Source of the DNA: Cymbomonas tetramitiformis | Taxonomy: Eukaryota; Chlorophyta; Pyramimonadophyceae; Pyramimonadales; Pyramimonadaceae | DNA: 27,413 nucleotides | Direction: 5' to 3' | Assembly: GCA_001247695.2 (NCBI GenBank) | Contig: LGRX02027145.1 | Span: 1 to 27,413, forward strand | Program-made: the position numbers and the translations under genes | Part shown: positions 19,327 through 27,413 of the stretch, piece after piece | Layout of the letters: every line of letters starts with the position of its first letter | Numbering within the stretch: position 1 is the first letter of the stretch | Notes under the pieces: model-generated | The model's database searches: none | What the model saw: the letters and a program-made list of their open reading frames with translations, nothing else | Told to the model about the DNA's origin: nothing

Positions 19327-19624
19327 ATGCGTGACATTTTACAAACCAACGTAAGACATGTTACATAAAAAGTACAAATCTCACCCTACTATTGTCAAAA
19401 GGTCATCTCACAATGACACAACCTCGTTGCATATCGAAGTCTATGTGTTATTCTTATTGTTATTATTCTACGTGTGCCTCTTCAAAGTAGCCAATGCACC
19501 GCGTTGTGTGTGCGAGGAGCTTGGTGTCATCATCTGCGGGCACACAGAATTCACAGGTGGATAAGAATTTGTGGCCAGCATGATAGCAAGGCAATCCTGC
19601 TCAAGAAAGACATATACCTGGCCA

Positions 19625-19963
19625 TCATTCGAGATCGAGATAATCGAGCATATGCTTAGGATATGGCGGCCAAAGCGTGCTTAACATATGGCGGCCAAAG
19701 CGTGTCAGACGAAACCAAGGACGGATTGGTTCTAACTCCAAGGCTCGACGCCACACGGGGTCGTGCCTCTCATCAAAATGTTTATGCCAAATAGGCCTGT
19801 TATACTTCCTCATACACTCTGGGCATTCGCCGTTTTTGATTCTAGCAATTGCATCGCTATGTGCTTGCCTTCACCTATCGTGCCTCGCACGGATGAAAGG
19901 CAGAACAATATCAAACAATACACGTTTCGGATCAACCGTCAGTTTCATTCGCTGTGCGTCCAT
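19625..19963 (-). CDS. Duplicated small CxxC protein, copy 2 (possibly broken)
   Basis: ATG at 19963 (MDAQRMKLTVDPKRVLFDIV). The first exon frame meets TGA soon after the FIRAR phrase. If a 42-nt intron is removed (19883-19842, beginning GC and ending AG), exons of 80 and 217 nt give a 98-aa protein with GECPECMRKY and WRRALELEPIRPWFRLTR. If instead the 27-nt intron starting at GCAAGC is used, the stop codon remains and the copy is dead. The N-terminal VLFDIVLPFIRAR resembles the start of the Cys4 paralogues at 17035 and 18642, linking the whole cluster. Its leader L5 has no clear TATA box, which favours decay. Confidence 0.45.
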
Positions 19964-19978
19964 GTTCTTGAAATGTTG

Positions 19979-20030
19979 GTAGGAGGTGGGTGGATGGTGA
20001 GCGTAAGCAAAAAATGAATAGGGATGCATA
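19979..20030 (-). promoter_or_regulatory. Leader cassette copy L5 (TATA lost)
   Basis: CATTTTTTGCTTACGCTCAC followed by CATCCACCCACCTCCTACC matches L6, but the upstream position reads GTTATGCATCCC instead of a TATA box. Confidence 0.5.
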
Positions 20031-20200
20031 ACACGCCGAAACACATACCTGGCCATCCATCTTTACTGGCTTCTATGGTGTCATCATCTGCGGGCACACA
20101 GAATTCACAGGTGGATAAGAATTTGTGGCTAGGATGATAGCAAGGCAATCCTGCTCAAGAAAGAAAGAAACAAAGAAACAAAGCAACATATACCTGGTCA

Positions 20201-20554
20201 TCAATCGAGATTGTCGGGGTGAAAATTCGGGTGACTCTGCGGTTTTAACAGATGGCGGCCAAGGCGTGTCAGACGAAAACGGGGACGGATTGGTTCTAAC
20301 TCCAAGGCTCGACGCCACACGGGGTCGTGCCTCTCATGAAATTGTTTATGCCATAAATCGTTCCATCGATTCTTGTCCTCCCAAAGGTCAAAATACTTCC
20401 TCATACACTCTGGGCATTCGCCGTTTCTCATTCTAGCAACTGAATCCCTTTGCGCTTACCTTCTCCTATCGTACCTCGCACGGATGAAGGGCAGAACAAT
20501 AAAAAACAAAACATGTTTCGGATCGACCGTCAGGTTGATTCGCTGAGCGTCCAT
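20201..20554 (-). CDS. Duplicated small CxxC protein, copy 1, probable intron
   Basis: ATG at 20554 (MDAQRINLTVDPKHVLFFIV), 81 nt after a TATA box. An intron is required: either 42 nt (20474-20433) giving 103 aa, or 27 nt (20459-20433, donor GTAAGC) giving 108 aa; both keep the same downstream frame. The second exon encodes MRNGECPECMRKYFDLWED, HERHDPVWRRALELEPIRP, and a basic end. A single CxxC pair might bind zinc as a dimer. It is the better preserved copy of the pair. The protein family is unknown. The shared N-terminal VLF-IVLP-IR motif groups it with the 17035 and 18642 genes. Confidence 0.5.
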
Positions 20555-20569
20555 GTTCTTGGAATGTTG

Positions 20570-20641
20570 GTAGGAGGTGGGTGGATTGATGGTGAGCGTA
20601 AGCAAAAAATGAACAGGGATGCCGTGAAAGCAAGTTTTATA
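20570..20641 (-). promoter_or_regulatory. Promoter/leader cassette copy L6
   Basis: TATAAAA at 20635-20641, then CATTTTTTGCTTACGCTCAC, CATCAATCCACCCACCTCC and TACC before the ATG at 20554. 20642-20858 upstream holds no further gene that I can support; it separates the cluster from the transposase gene end at 20859. Confidence 0.6.
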
Positions 20642-20858
20642 TGACCATGCAGACATGTGGTGTTTGTTCCATCCATGTGATACGCGTTCCCAAGGATTGC
20701 TTGGGCGTCCGAACAATCTGAGTGCAAGGAAAAAGAACTAGGTAAAATGAGTGCAAGGAAATCAAACGTGGTAATACCACGATAGTTCAACATTAGATAT
20801 TCACAATATATACTATTGTTTTACAACTTCTATATACAAGTTCATCGGACTGATCGAG

Positions 20859-22322
20859 TTATTCACACATCTGGTCGTCATCATCGGACAAGGACGACAA
20901 AGAGGCTTCCTCGTCCGAACTCTCACCCTCTTCAGCCTCCGCGTTCTCTTTATCCTCTTTATCCTCTTTATCCTCTTTATCCTCTAATGGCATGATTGCG
21001 TCGCGCAGTAAGAGTTTGGGTGTTCTATGCTGGGGCGGCTCAAAGCTCTTTGACATGTCGCTGGCGATGACTCGTTTGACCAACAAGTCATATTGCTCAC
21101 CCGGGATCCATCGCTGTGTGCTTGCATTGATCTTTCGGCGCTCCTCTTCCGTGTCCCAGTCCCATGCTACTAATACTTCGCTTGGTGTATACGGCGCCAC
21201 CTGCTTGGTACGTTGATGCAGCCGGAAACTTTCAGGTTTCGATGCCTTCTCCTTCGAAAGCCGGGAGTCTGCATTCTGGGCCTCCTTTTGGGAGGCGCTC
21301 GTGAGCTTAAATGTACCACAAGTCAACCACCGCAAACATTTTTCTCCTGCACCAGAAAGAAGATAAAGAGATATTAGATTGACATAAAACGTTGTGATGT
21401 TAAAAGCAGGTTGCGCGCGCAATCACATCAACAAACATTTCTCACCTTTCTCATTTAGCAGCTGCTCTTGTACCTCACAAAGGTACAGATATCTCGACCA
21501 TCCTGGGCTCCTTCCCAGAGCGATACGAAACGGGTATTCCGTCCGGGCAGTCTTCTCGGATTCGGGAGCAATCAACACAGCCATGCTACCTTTCTTCATC
21601 TTGCTGTAGCTCACATCGTAGTCCGGGTCGTCAGTTTCTCCCAGAATGTATTGCGCAAGATGATCTCGAGCTCGTCTTCTAATGGTATTTTTTTGTGCCC
21701 CGATGTAGATAGGACGAGGTACTGGGCGCACGTGAACCGCTACGGAGTCCCGAAGGCCCTGCGCGTAATCAGCCAGTTGTGCATCCGTGTATCCACGTTC
21801 AATATCATTCGTATCAGCCATTGGCTCATCGACAATCAGTACTTCCGCATCTCGCCCGTTCGCGCTCAAAGCACCCGAAGGAACAGGCATCATGGGTCCA
21901 GTAACCTCAAAGGGAGCCTCGTGCAGCACCCACAATGTCTTCTCTTTCAGTTCGAACGTTCCTGCCGCAATGTCACGTTGCATTTGAACATACCCTTCAA
22001 GAAAAGTATTTGCGCGATTGGCTAGAAATTGAAGCCGCTCCGCCTCCTCGGTGGTTGCGACATCTGCAGAACATAACCCGAGAAACTAAGAAGGCCACTT
22101 ACATTTGAAATATGACAAATCAAATCGTAATCGCTAGCAGTGCAGTGCTTACCTCGAATGCATAAGCAAAGATTCCTCTTGCATTGAACGACAAGATCCT
22201 CGATCTCTTTCAATGGATTGCTCGTAGACTTCCTGGAAGTCGCAAGCTGCTTCGCTTGTTTCCGTGCGCTCAATTCGTTAATGGATTTAGGCTCGACAAA
22301 GCATGGTGAGCCCTCGGGCAGG
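20859..22322 (-). pseudogene. DUF7869-type transposase-like gene, C-terminal exons
   Basis: Three exon pieces: 22322-22153, 22063-21446 and 21346-20859, with introns of 89 and 99 nt (GTAAGC...TCTGCAG and GTGAGA...GGTGCAG). They carry on the reading frame of the N-terminal part beyond the 2.1-kb insertion: joining 24427 to 22322 keeps phase. Residues include PEGSPCFVEPKSINELSARK, a long helical stretch, PFRIALGRSPGWSRYLYLCE, VLVAWDWDTEEERRK, and a very acidic tail with a 12-bp repeat encoding EDKEDKEDKEDKE. The PFRIA...VAWDW part may be a small beta domain like those that follow transposase cores, but I cannot name it. An ATG at 22357 inside the inserted element could give a separate 436-aa protein. 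Confidence 0.65.
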
Positions 22323-22512
22323 CCACATGGCACCTGACAGGGTCGGTAAATGACCATCTAGGAATCGATTGTTATCGGGGAAAATGTCATTTTACCCGCG
22401 CCAAAAATGACTTTCGACAGGCAGTCAGTCCACTCCACTTTACATATCCTACGTGGCACAAAAGGCGGCGAGACGAAAAACAATTACTATTCAACTCACT
22501 AAAAAACATTTT

Positions 22513-22833
22513 TTACCCTGCGCGTGCCCTGAGTGCAACTCCGCCTTCCGTTTGGTTTGATATAACTCCGCGTATAACGTCGAACGTCCTTGCCTTTCCA
22601 GCTTTGCAGTCGACGCGGATTGAATTTAGAAAAAATCCGTAACATAGAAGTTGGATACGCTTTGCTGAATCTTTAGAAGAGTCGTTTTTAAATAGTTTGC
22701 ATGTTACCGAATTTCGAGTTCGGGTCTCAGTTGCAAGAAGTTGACCGCCTTCGCTGGTGGCACGAGGGCCACCGTGCAAGCTCTGAATTTCCCCTTTGAG
22801 GCTCCAGCAATTATGGTGGACTCTACGCTGCAT
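22513..22833 (-). CDS. Hypothetical ORF inside the 2.1-kb insertion
   Basis: An ATG-initiated 106-codon frame (MQRRVHHNCWSLKGEIQSLH...) with no recognisable domain. It is basic, with no conserved-looking motif and no promoter that I can identify. It could be a chance frame. I list it because it is the longest ATG-initiated frame in the inserted element. Confidence 0.15.
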   Translation of the reverse strand: MQRRVHHNCWSLKGEIQSLHGGPRATSEGGQLLATETRTRNSVTCKLFKNDSSKDSAKRIQLLCYGFFLNSIRVDCKAGKARTFDVIRGVISNQTEGGVALRARAG

Positions 22834-23307
22834 GCCTGAACGGCAAACTTTGTGACACGCTTTTTCGACCTTACAGCAAGGGTTTTACGTTTTCTTTGGA
22901 AGGGAGCAGCGCGTCCAGAGAGGAATTCTCTGGCGGAACTTTCGTGTTCTCGGGTTTAATCACCCGTGCTCCCCCCTCTAACTCTTGTGTGCTTTAATGT
23001 CTGCAGATGAGCCTGGTGAGTTCGAAAAAAACTCCCGAGAACATATGGCAAAGGAATATTTTTCGCCGCGGGTTGGTCTCAGCTGTTAAGCAACTGCCTT
23101 TTCCAATTCACGATAAGTGATAATATTCGTTTTTCGCAGGCTACAAAAGATGAGCCTCGGCGCAGCGAAATTCGTTCTGAGAGTGCAGCAAGCTCGCTGC
23201 AGCCTGCGAGTCTCATATTTTTACTTTAGTCTGGCTTCCTTATGGCAAAGGCTTGCACGTCTGTGCATACTTTTGTACAATTTTCGTCCTGAATTCATAC
23301 GGTACTT

Positions 23308-23376
23308 TTGGGGCTGCAGTCTGGGTGTTGGGGTGAACCCCACTCAGCTTGGGTTGAATTCCCAACAGTCCGGGGG
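23308..23376 (+). repeat. tRNA-like repeat, copy 1
   Basis: Contains TTGGG-TTGAATT-CCCAA, a 5-bp stem with a 7-nt loop like a tRNA T-arm and close to the pol III B box GGTTCGANTCC, preceded by an A-box-like CAGTCTGGGTGTTGG. It may be a SINE-type or tRNA-derived remnant. Followed directly by G16. Confidence 0.35.
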
Positions 23377-23515
23377 GGGGGGGGGGGATGCAGGTGCCGC
23401 AGGTGTAGAGCGAAGAGCCTCCTCTTGTGGAAGGAGTTGAAACGGGTCGCATCACCATACTGGAAGGGAATACCCCAACCTGTTTGCTGCACGTTTCATA
23501 GGGGACTAGAGTGAA

Positions 23516-23554
23516 CCCTGACTGCGTGTTGCAGGAATCAACACGCAGTCAGGG
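23516..23554. repeat. Perfect 16-bp inverted repeat
   Basis: CCCTGACTGCGTGTTG (23516-23531), a 7-nt loop CAGGAAT, and the exact complement (23539-23554). No T-tract follows. Probably a structural repeat inside the inserted element. Confidence 0.85.
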
Positions 23555-23595
23555 AACGATGAGCTCGGGAAGGTGTGCATAAGAAAAGCGATATG

Positions 23596-23666
23596 TTTCG
23601 GGTCTGTAGTCTGAGTATTGGGGCTTACGCCGCTCAGCTTGGGTTAAAATCCCAACAGTTCCCCGG
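23596..23666 (+). repeat. tRNA-like repeat, copy 2
   Basis: Second copy of the 23308 repeat: TAGTCTGAGTATTGG resembles the tRNA A box, and TTGGG-TTAAAAT-CCCAA has T-arm geometry. The two copies are 288 bp apart and about 75 percent similar by eye. Confidence 0.35.
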
Positions 23667-23673
23667 GGTTGCC

Positions 23674-23716
23674 GGAACCGACGGCAACCGTACGGGGTGA
23701 CATCGCCGTCGGTTCC
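23674..23716. repeat. Perfect 12-bp inverted repeat
   Basis: GGAACCGACGGC (23674-23685) and its complement GCCGTCGGTTCC (23705-23716) around a 19-nt loop. It lies just after the second tRNA-like repeat. Confidence 0.8.
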
Positions 23717-24426
23717 GTAGGCACCAGCACAGAGATGCCTTGGTGAAGCACTTGAAAAACATATATAAATATCCACGTGCATAACTTGTCTATTTGGTAT
23801 TGCGCTCCCTCTGCGTGTGAGGGAGGCGCTTGCAAGTGTAGAGTAAAGGTCTGCGCATCCGTTGCATCGGCTGCTGTTCATTGTAAGGCTGAAAATGGTC
23901 GGGATCTTCGATCACGAGATGTAACAGGCTGCCGTATGTTTATGTTGTGAAAAAGCATATAAACTAGTTTGTGGTATATGCACTCTTGTTGTAGAACTAG
24001 AGTTGAATAGGTTACTTTTTGGTATTATTATTGTTAATAACAATATTTTAACGTTATAACGAATAGCATAGCCTGTGATCCAAATTGTGGTTTCACCACT
24101 CCTAGGACTTTTTGTCGTACCTATAGCCTTTGTAGATACATATATAATAACTTCAGCACTCACACAATACCAATTAGCACGCATCCAACAAGTCCAGGGT
24201 GCCCGCGCGCTCAAACCCTATGTTACAAGTCCTACACCCCCCTGAGTTTTGCATGTGGTGCACACCAAATGCATTCGAATGAGTCAAAATGGACCGTGCC
24301 ATCGTTTTCGGAAACATCGAAATAGGTAATATTGCTATTGGTATTGATAGCGTACTTTGGAGAACTCTCCGAATAAAACCCAAACCCCTAGATGGTCATT
24401 TCGACCCCCCCGTGGGTGCCATGTGG

Positions 24427-27413
24427 CTGCTCTTAAATACCTTCACCCCACCTTCCTTTGGAAGCCAGACTGGATCGAATGAATAACGTTTCGCCTGCAC
24501 TAACACGTCGCCTGTGGGGCCAGAAAAAATCTTGAAAGCATGTTGGAAGCTGACATCGCGCACTTCGTTATAGCATCCATGCATCCAGTCCTTGATATCG
24601 TGCACCTCATCGATCAGTTGACATTCCGGAACTACTCCATCCTTAAAGCAGTTCCTAGCCACCTCCATCAAATGCTCGATGTCCCAAACGTTCAGCCTCC
24701 TCAAAGCCACAGAAAACCTTGAAAACATCTGATCGATATTTTCGTGTGTATGTCCCACGATCAGATAGTTGATCTTCACCTTGCGGAATACCCCACGTTT
24801 GACCAGCATGGCACAATAAGCAATTAAGAAGTGGCTCTTATTGCTGCTTACATTGTCAAATTGTAGATACAATACTTCCGGTAACGGATGCCCACCCGAT
24901 CGTCGATGCTCATGAACTCGTGCTACTGCCCGCTGTATGACGTTCGCAAGATAGTTCGAGTTGTCAGAGTAGTTATGACTGAAATTGAATTCCATAAAAC
25001 GACCGATGCCTTCGATGAGTATCCCCATGCAGTGGGTATCTATCAATGCCTTATTGTCTTTGACCCAAGAGGGCATTCGACGAAAGTGAGGCAATTGTGT
25101 GGTACGTTGTGTCATGCCATCGATGATCATGGTAGTATATTTCCACCACTTCGCGTTGCCTTTTGCTGCGCTGGATTTCTGAATGTGTTTGTAGTACTTC
25201 TCCCGTTCAGCCCTTGCATCCAGTCGATGAGCTTGCAAAAGATTTTCGATTCGTACTGCAACGCAAACACATTCAGGTAAGTGGTCACGTGTATGAACAA
25301 GCAGTGTTTTCTTTCTGAACATACCTCTCATGAACAAGAGTGGGTTTTCTTTCTAACATACCTCTCATTTCGGCCGGGGCGACTTGCTTGTGAAGCTTTG
25401 CGGTCGAGCAGATCTTGCACTCCGAGAACTTGCAAATCTTCGGACACTTAAGCCACTTGAAGTGTTTTCTCCAGATCGTATACCAATATGGCTCACTGAC
25501 CTTGAATCTCTCAGAACCAAAGGCTGGAAGCTCTTCGATAAACTTTTCGTAGACGTCAACCTTTGTCATTCCTTGAGGCAGATGTGTTTCTTTCTTGTCC
25601 GGTTGATGTTGACCTTGCTCTTTGGCAATCTTCTGCAGAAAGGTTTTCGCTGCTGAAACCTTTAGAGAGTTTTTTGGAATATATGACAAGCCCTGTACTT
25701 GCACTTGTTTGCTGTTTCCGTGCAGCCTGAAAAGGGGAAAAATGTATATTATTATCATGAATCTGATGCAAAGAATGGGAGCCTACAGGAAAACTGTAAA
25801 TTGGTTTACCTGTTATGTTTTCTTCCGGCAAATAAATCCTTTATTAGCTTCGTCAACCGTCCATGAGATATCGGCAAACATTTCTCATAAAACTTGCGAC
25901 ACACACGCTGAGAGCCAATGGCAAATTTGAGAACTGGTGCATCTTGATCTGAAAAGTCGGACGACTTTTTAAGGGTAGATATGATCCATTGTCTCTGCAT
26001 TCCTTGAAGACTTTTCTCTTTAGGAGATGCCACGTTCAAGGTCCAGAATTCAGAGCGAAGATCCTTAACGTCTTGTTTAGAAATATTCGACGAACATAAC
26101 CTCTTACAGCGACATGAGAAATTGAACACGTCATTCAACGAAGAGGGTAACAGTAAGTCCTGCAACCGAAATGCATGCAAATTAGTTTTTTTCTAAAGTC
26201 GCCAAGCTGAAGGGCGACTCATCCGCGGATGAGTCGCCGCTGCGGCGCGCTGAAGGCGACTCATCCCGCCGAGATGAGTCGCCCAGCTGGAGTCGCCGTC
26301 TTTGAGAGGCGACTCATCCGCGAATGAGTCGCCCGCTGAAATCGCCGTGCTGAAGGGCGACTCATCCGCCGAATGAGTCGCCCGGCCCAGGTCGCCGCTT
26401 GGCCCCGGAAGGGGCGACTCATCCGCGGATGAGTCGCCCGGTGAAATCGCCGTCTTTGAAGGCGACTCTCATCCGCCAGATGAGTCGCGGCGGAACCATG
26501 CTGGCGAAAAAGGCGGCTAATACGGATGTGAACCGCTGGCCCCGATCGCCCCGATGTTGAAGCGGCTTCATCCGCGGATGAGTCGCCCAGCCCCAGATCT
26601 CGCCGTCTTGAGAGCGACTCATCCGCCGGTTGTCGAGTCGCCAGCTGGTCGCCATGGCGAAGGCGACTCGCTCCGCCGGATCAGTCTTGGCGGGAGCCAT
26701 GGCGTCTTTGAAGGCGGCTCATCCGCGGATGGTCGCCTTATTGGAGTCGCCAAGCTGGGCGACTAATCCGCGGATTGGTCGCTGTTGAGTCCCAACCGTA
26801 GCGAGAAGGGCGACTCATCCTGGATGAGTCGCCCGCTGGAGTCATATAATGAGAAGGGAGCGATACGCAGATTAATCGCCCGGCTTTGGAAGCTCTCACT
26901 CCTGGCCGAAGAGAGCGACTTGTATCCGCGATTGAATCCGCCAGCCCAGAGTCTTTGCTGAAGGGCGACTAATCCGCCCGGATGAATGCTCCGCTGAGTC
27001 GCCGCCTTTGGGCGACTAATCACGTTGATCCTTGCCGGAAATCGCCACTTATTTGAAGAGCGACTAATCCGCGGATGAGTCGCCCGCTGGAGTCGCCGCG
27101 CTGAAGGCATATCAGAATATCAAAAGCAAGGTATAAGAAGAGATAATATACCTGTTTACCAATGAAGCCTGATTTTCTTGGACGGTTCAAAATGGGTCTG
27201 CGGAAATATTCTTTACGCTTTCTTTCAGATACCACCTCATTATCACGATGCTTTAAGCTGATACGACTTTCAAGAGATTCGATTGTGTTACTCCTCTCTT
27301 GGAACGGTCGCTTGGATGAAGTTCGTTTTATGCTTGTATCTATTTGTATGATATTATGGTTTTCCTCGTATTGCCTATTTTTACAAGCTTGTTTAGCATT
27401 TTGTGATATCTGA
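24427..27413 (-). pseudogene. DUF7869-type transposase-like gene, N-terminal exons and catalytic core
   Basis: Exons on the minus strand: from beyond the window to 27152; 26159-25810; 25726-25362; 25255-24427. Introns: 27151-26160 (992 nt, holding the palindrome array), 25809-25727 (83) and 25361-25256 (106), all GT-AG and in phase. With the C-terminal exons the sum from 26159 is 2820 nt, divisible by three. Motifs: FNFSCRCKRLC; a KICKFSECKIC pair; MIIDGMTQ; LYLQFDNVSSNKSHFLIAYC; YLIVGHTHENIDQMFSRFS. The last two are typical of the DUF7869 family. By analogy with DDE/RNase H enzymes, Asp at 25119, Asp at 24855 and Glu at 24741 are candidate acidic residues; that is inference. The family is often found in mobile DNA of protists, fungi and algae. 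The start codon lies outside the window. Confidence 0.75.
26205..27100. repeat. Array of about 26-bp palindromes in a transposase intron
   Basis: A dozen or more imperfect copies of a dyad, GGCGACTCATCCG followed by its reverse complement, at irregular 45-70 bp spacing, separated by variable GC-rich linkers such as CGCTGAAATCGCCGT. Copies at 26213-26238 and 26413-26438 are perfect 26-bp palindromes. Copies decay towards 27100. The array lies wholly inside the 992-nt intron, which without it would be about 95 nt, like the other introns here. It is GC-rich, unlike the AT-rich intron ends. Spurious open frames run through it on both strands. Confidence 0.88.

Larger units (their letters stand above)
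19525..20580 (-). repeat. Tandem duplication of a gene-plus-leader unit (about 0.55-0.6 kb)
   Basis: 19525-19990 and 20078-20580 are closely similar. They share TCATCTGCGGGCACACAG, CACAGGTGGATAAGAATTTG, AGCAAGGCAATCCTGCTCAA, the whole gene, and the leader to GTAGGAGGTGGGTGGAT. The right copy carries an expanded GAAA/CAAA microsatellite at 20158-20180. Splice-like signals follow each gene on the minus strand (CAG then GTATATG; GCCCGCAG then ATGATG), so the transcripts may continue past the stop codon. Confidence 0.85.
22323..24426. mobile_element. 2.1-kb TIR insertion splitting the transposase-like gene
   Basis: Both ends read inward as CCACATGGCACC and share a further AAATGACCATCTAGG over about 45 bp of imperfect terminal inverted repeat (22323-22365 and 24386-24426). 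Excising it restores the host reading frame exactly (AGC AG joined to C CTG CCC GAG). The target duplication is at most 2 bp (GC, if the ends are CACATGG...CCATGTG). The interior holds palindromes, tRNA-like repeats, a G16 run at 23372-23387 and no recognisable transposase. Superfamily unknown. The gap 22834-23300 and 23720-24380 shows no supported gene. Confidence 0.7.

Noticed and set aside
20859..22357. Independent three-exon gene of 436 aa starting at 22357
   Set aside because: It splices perfectly, but its first 11 codons lie in the terminal repeat of the 2.1-kb insertion, and the rest continues the transposase frame. It is kept as an alternative, not the main call.
24174..24383. Extra exon downstream of the transposase core
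   Set aside because: A 53-nt intron could link it, but this stretch is inside the inserted element, and the in-frame join at 24427/22322 explains the gene better.
26205..27100. CRISPR array
   Set aside because: The repeats are palindromes with variable length and similar, irregular linkers, and sit in a eukaryotic intron.

Overview
This is a repeat-rich stretch of a eukaryotic nuclear genome. The evidence is short GT-AG introns with phase-matched exons, TATA boxes about 80-107 nt upstream of start codons, an LTR retrotransposon with a primer-binding site matching initiator-Met tRNA, a satellite array, and many target-site-duplicated insertions. No bacterial or phage gene organisation was seen. 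The lineage cannot be fixed from the sequence: an alga, a fungus or an oomycete-like protist with compact introns would all fit.

Left third (1-6831). A satellite of about 130 bp units is broken up by DNA transposons. Three copies of one family (TE1 1918-2995, TE2 3744-4822, TE3 4948-6702) sit in it with perfect 4-bp target duplications (CAAG, TATG, ACAG). TE3 contains a different but similarly built element, TE5 (5280-5951, duplication TGAA).

Middle (6832-15429). An LTR retrotransposon is inserted in the same satellite. It has a 5' LTR, a primer-binding site, a very long and broken Gag, and an aspartic protease. It stops before reverse transcriptase and has no 3' LTR in the window. A fourth transposon (TE4 9273-10349, duplication ACTG) interrupts Gag. 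TE1-TE5 belong to three sequence families. They share an unusual asymmetric layout of palindromes at fixed distances from the ends.

Small-gene cluster (15941-20650). Five short genes encode Cys-rich, probably zinc-binding proteins. Four lie on the minus strand and one on the plus strand. The minus-strand genes, and an inverted repeat able to form a long hairpin RNA, each have a near-identical promoter/leader cassette, often starting within a few bases of the preceding stop codon.

Right third (20859-27413). A multi-exon minus-strand gene encodes a DUF7869-type protein with an RNase H-like, transposase-like core. Its exons join in phase over 2820 nt. It is split by a 2.1-kb insertion with terminal inverted repeats (22323-24426), and its first visible intron holds an array of near-perfect 26-bp palindromes (26205-27100). 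A fragment of a related gene lies at 17796-18008.

The best candidates for something undescribed are the palindrome architecture shared by TE1-TE5, the promoter-cassette gene cluster with its hairpin locus, and the palindrome array inside the transposase intron.
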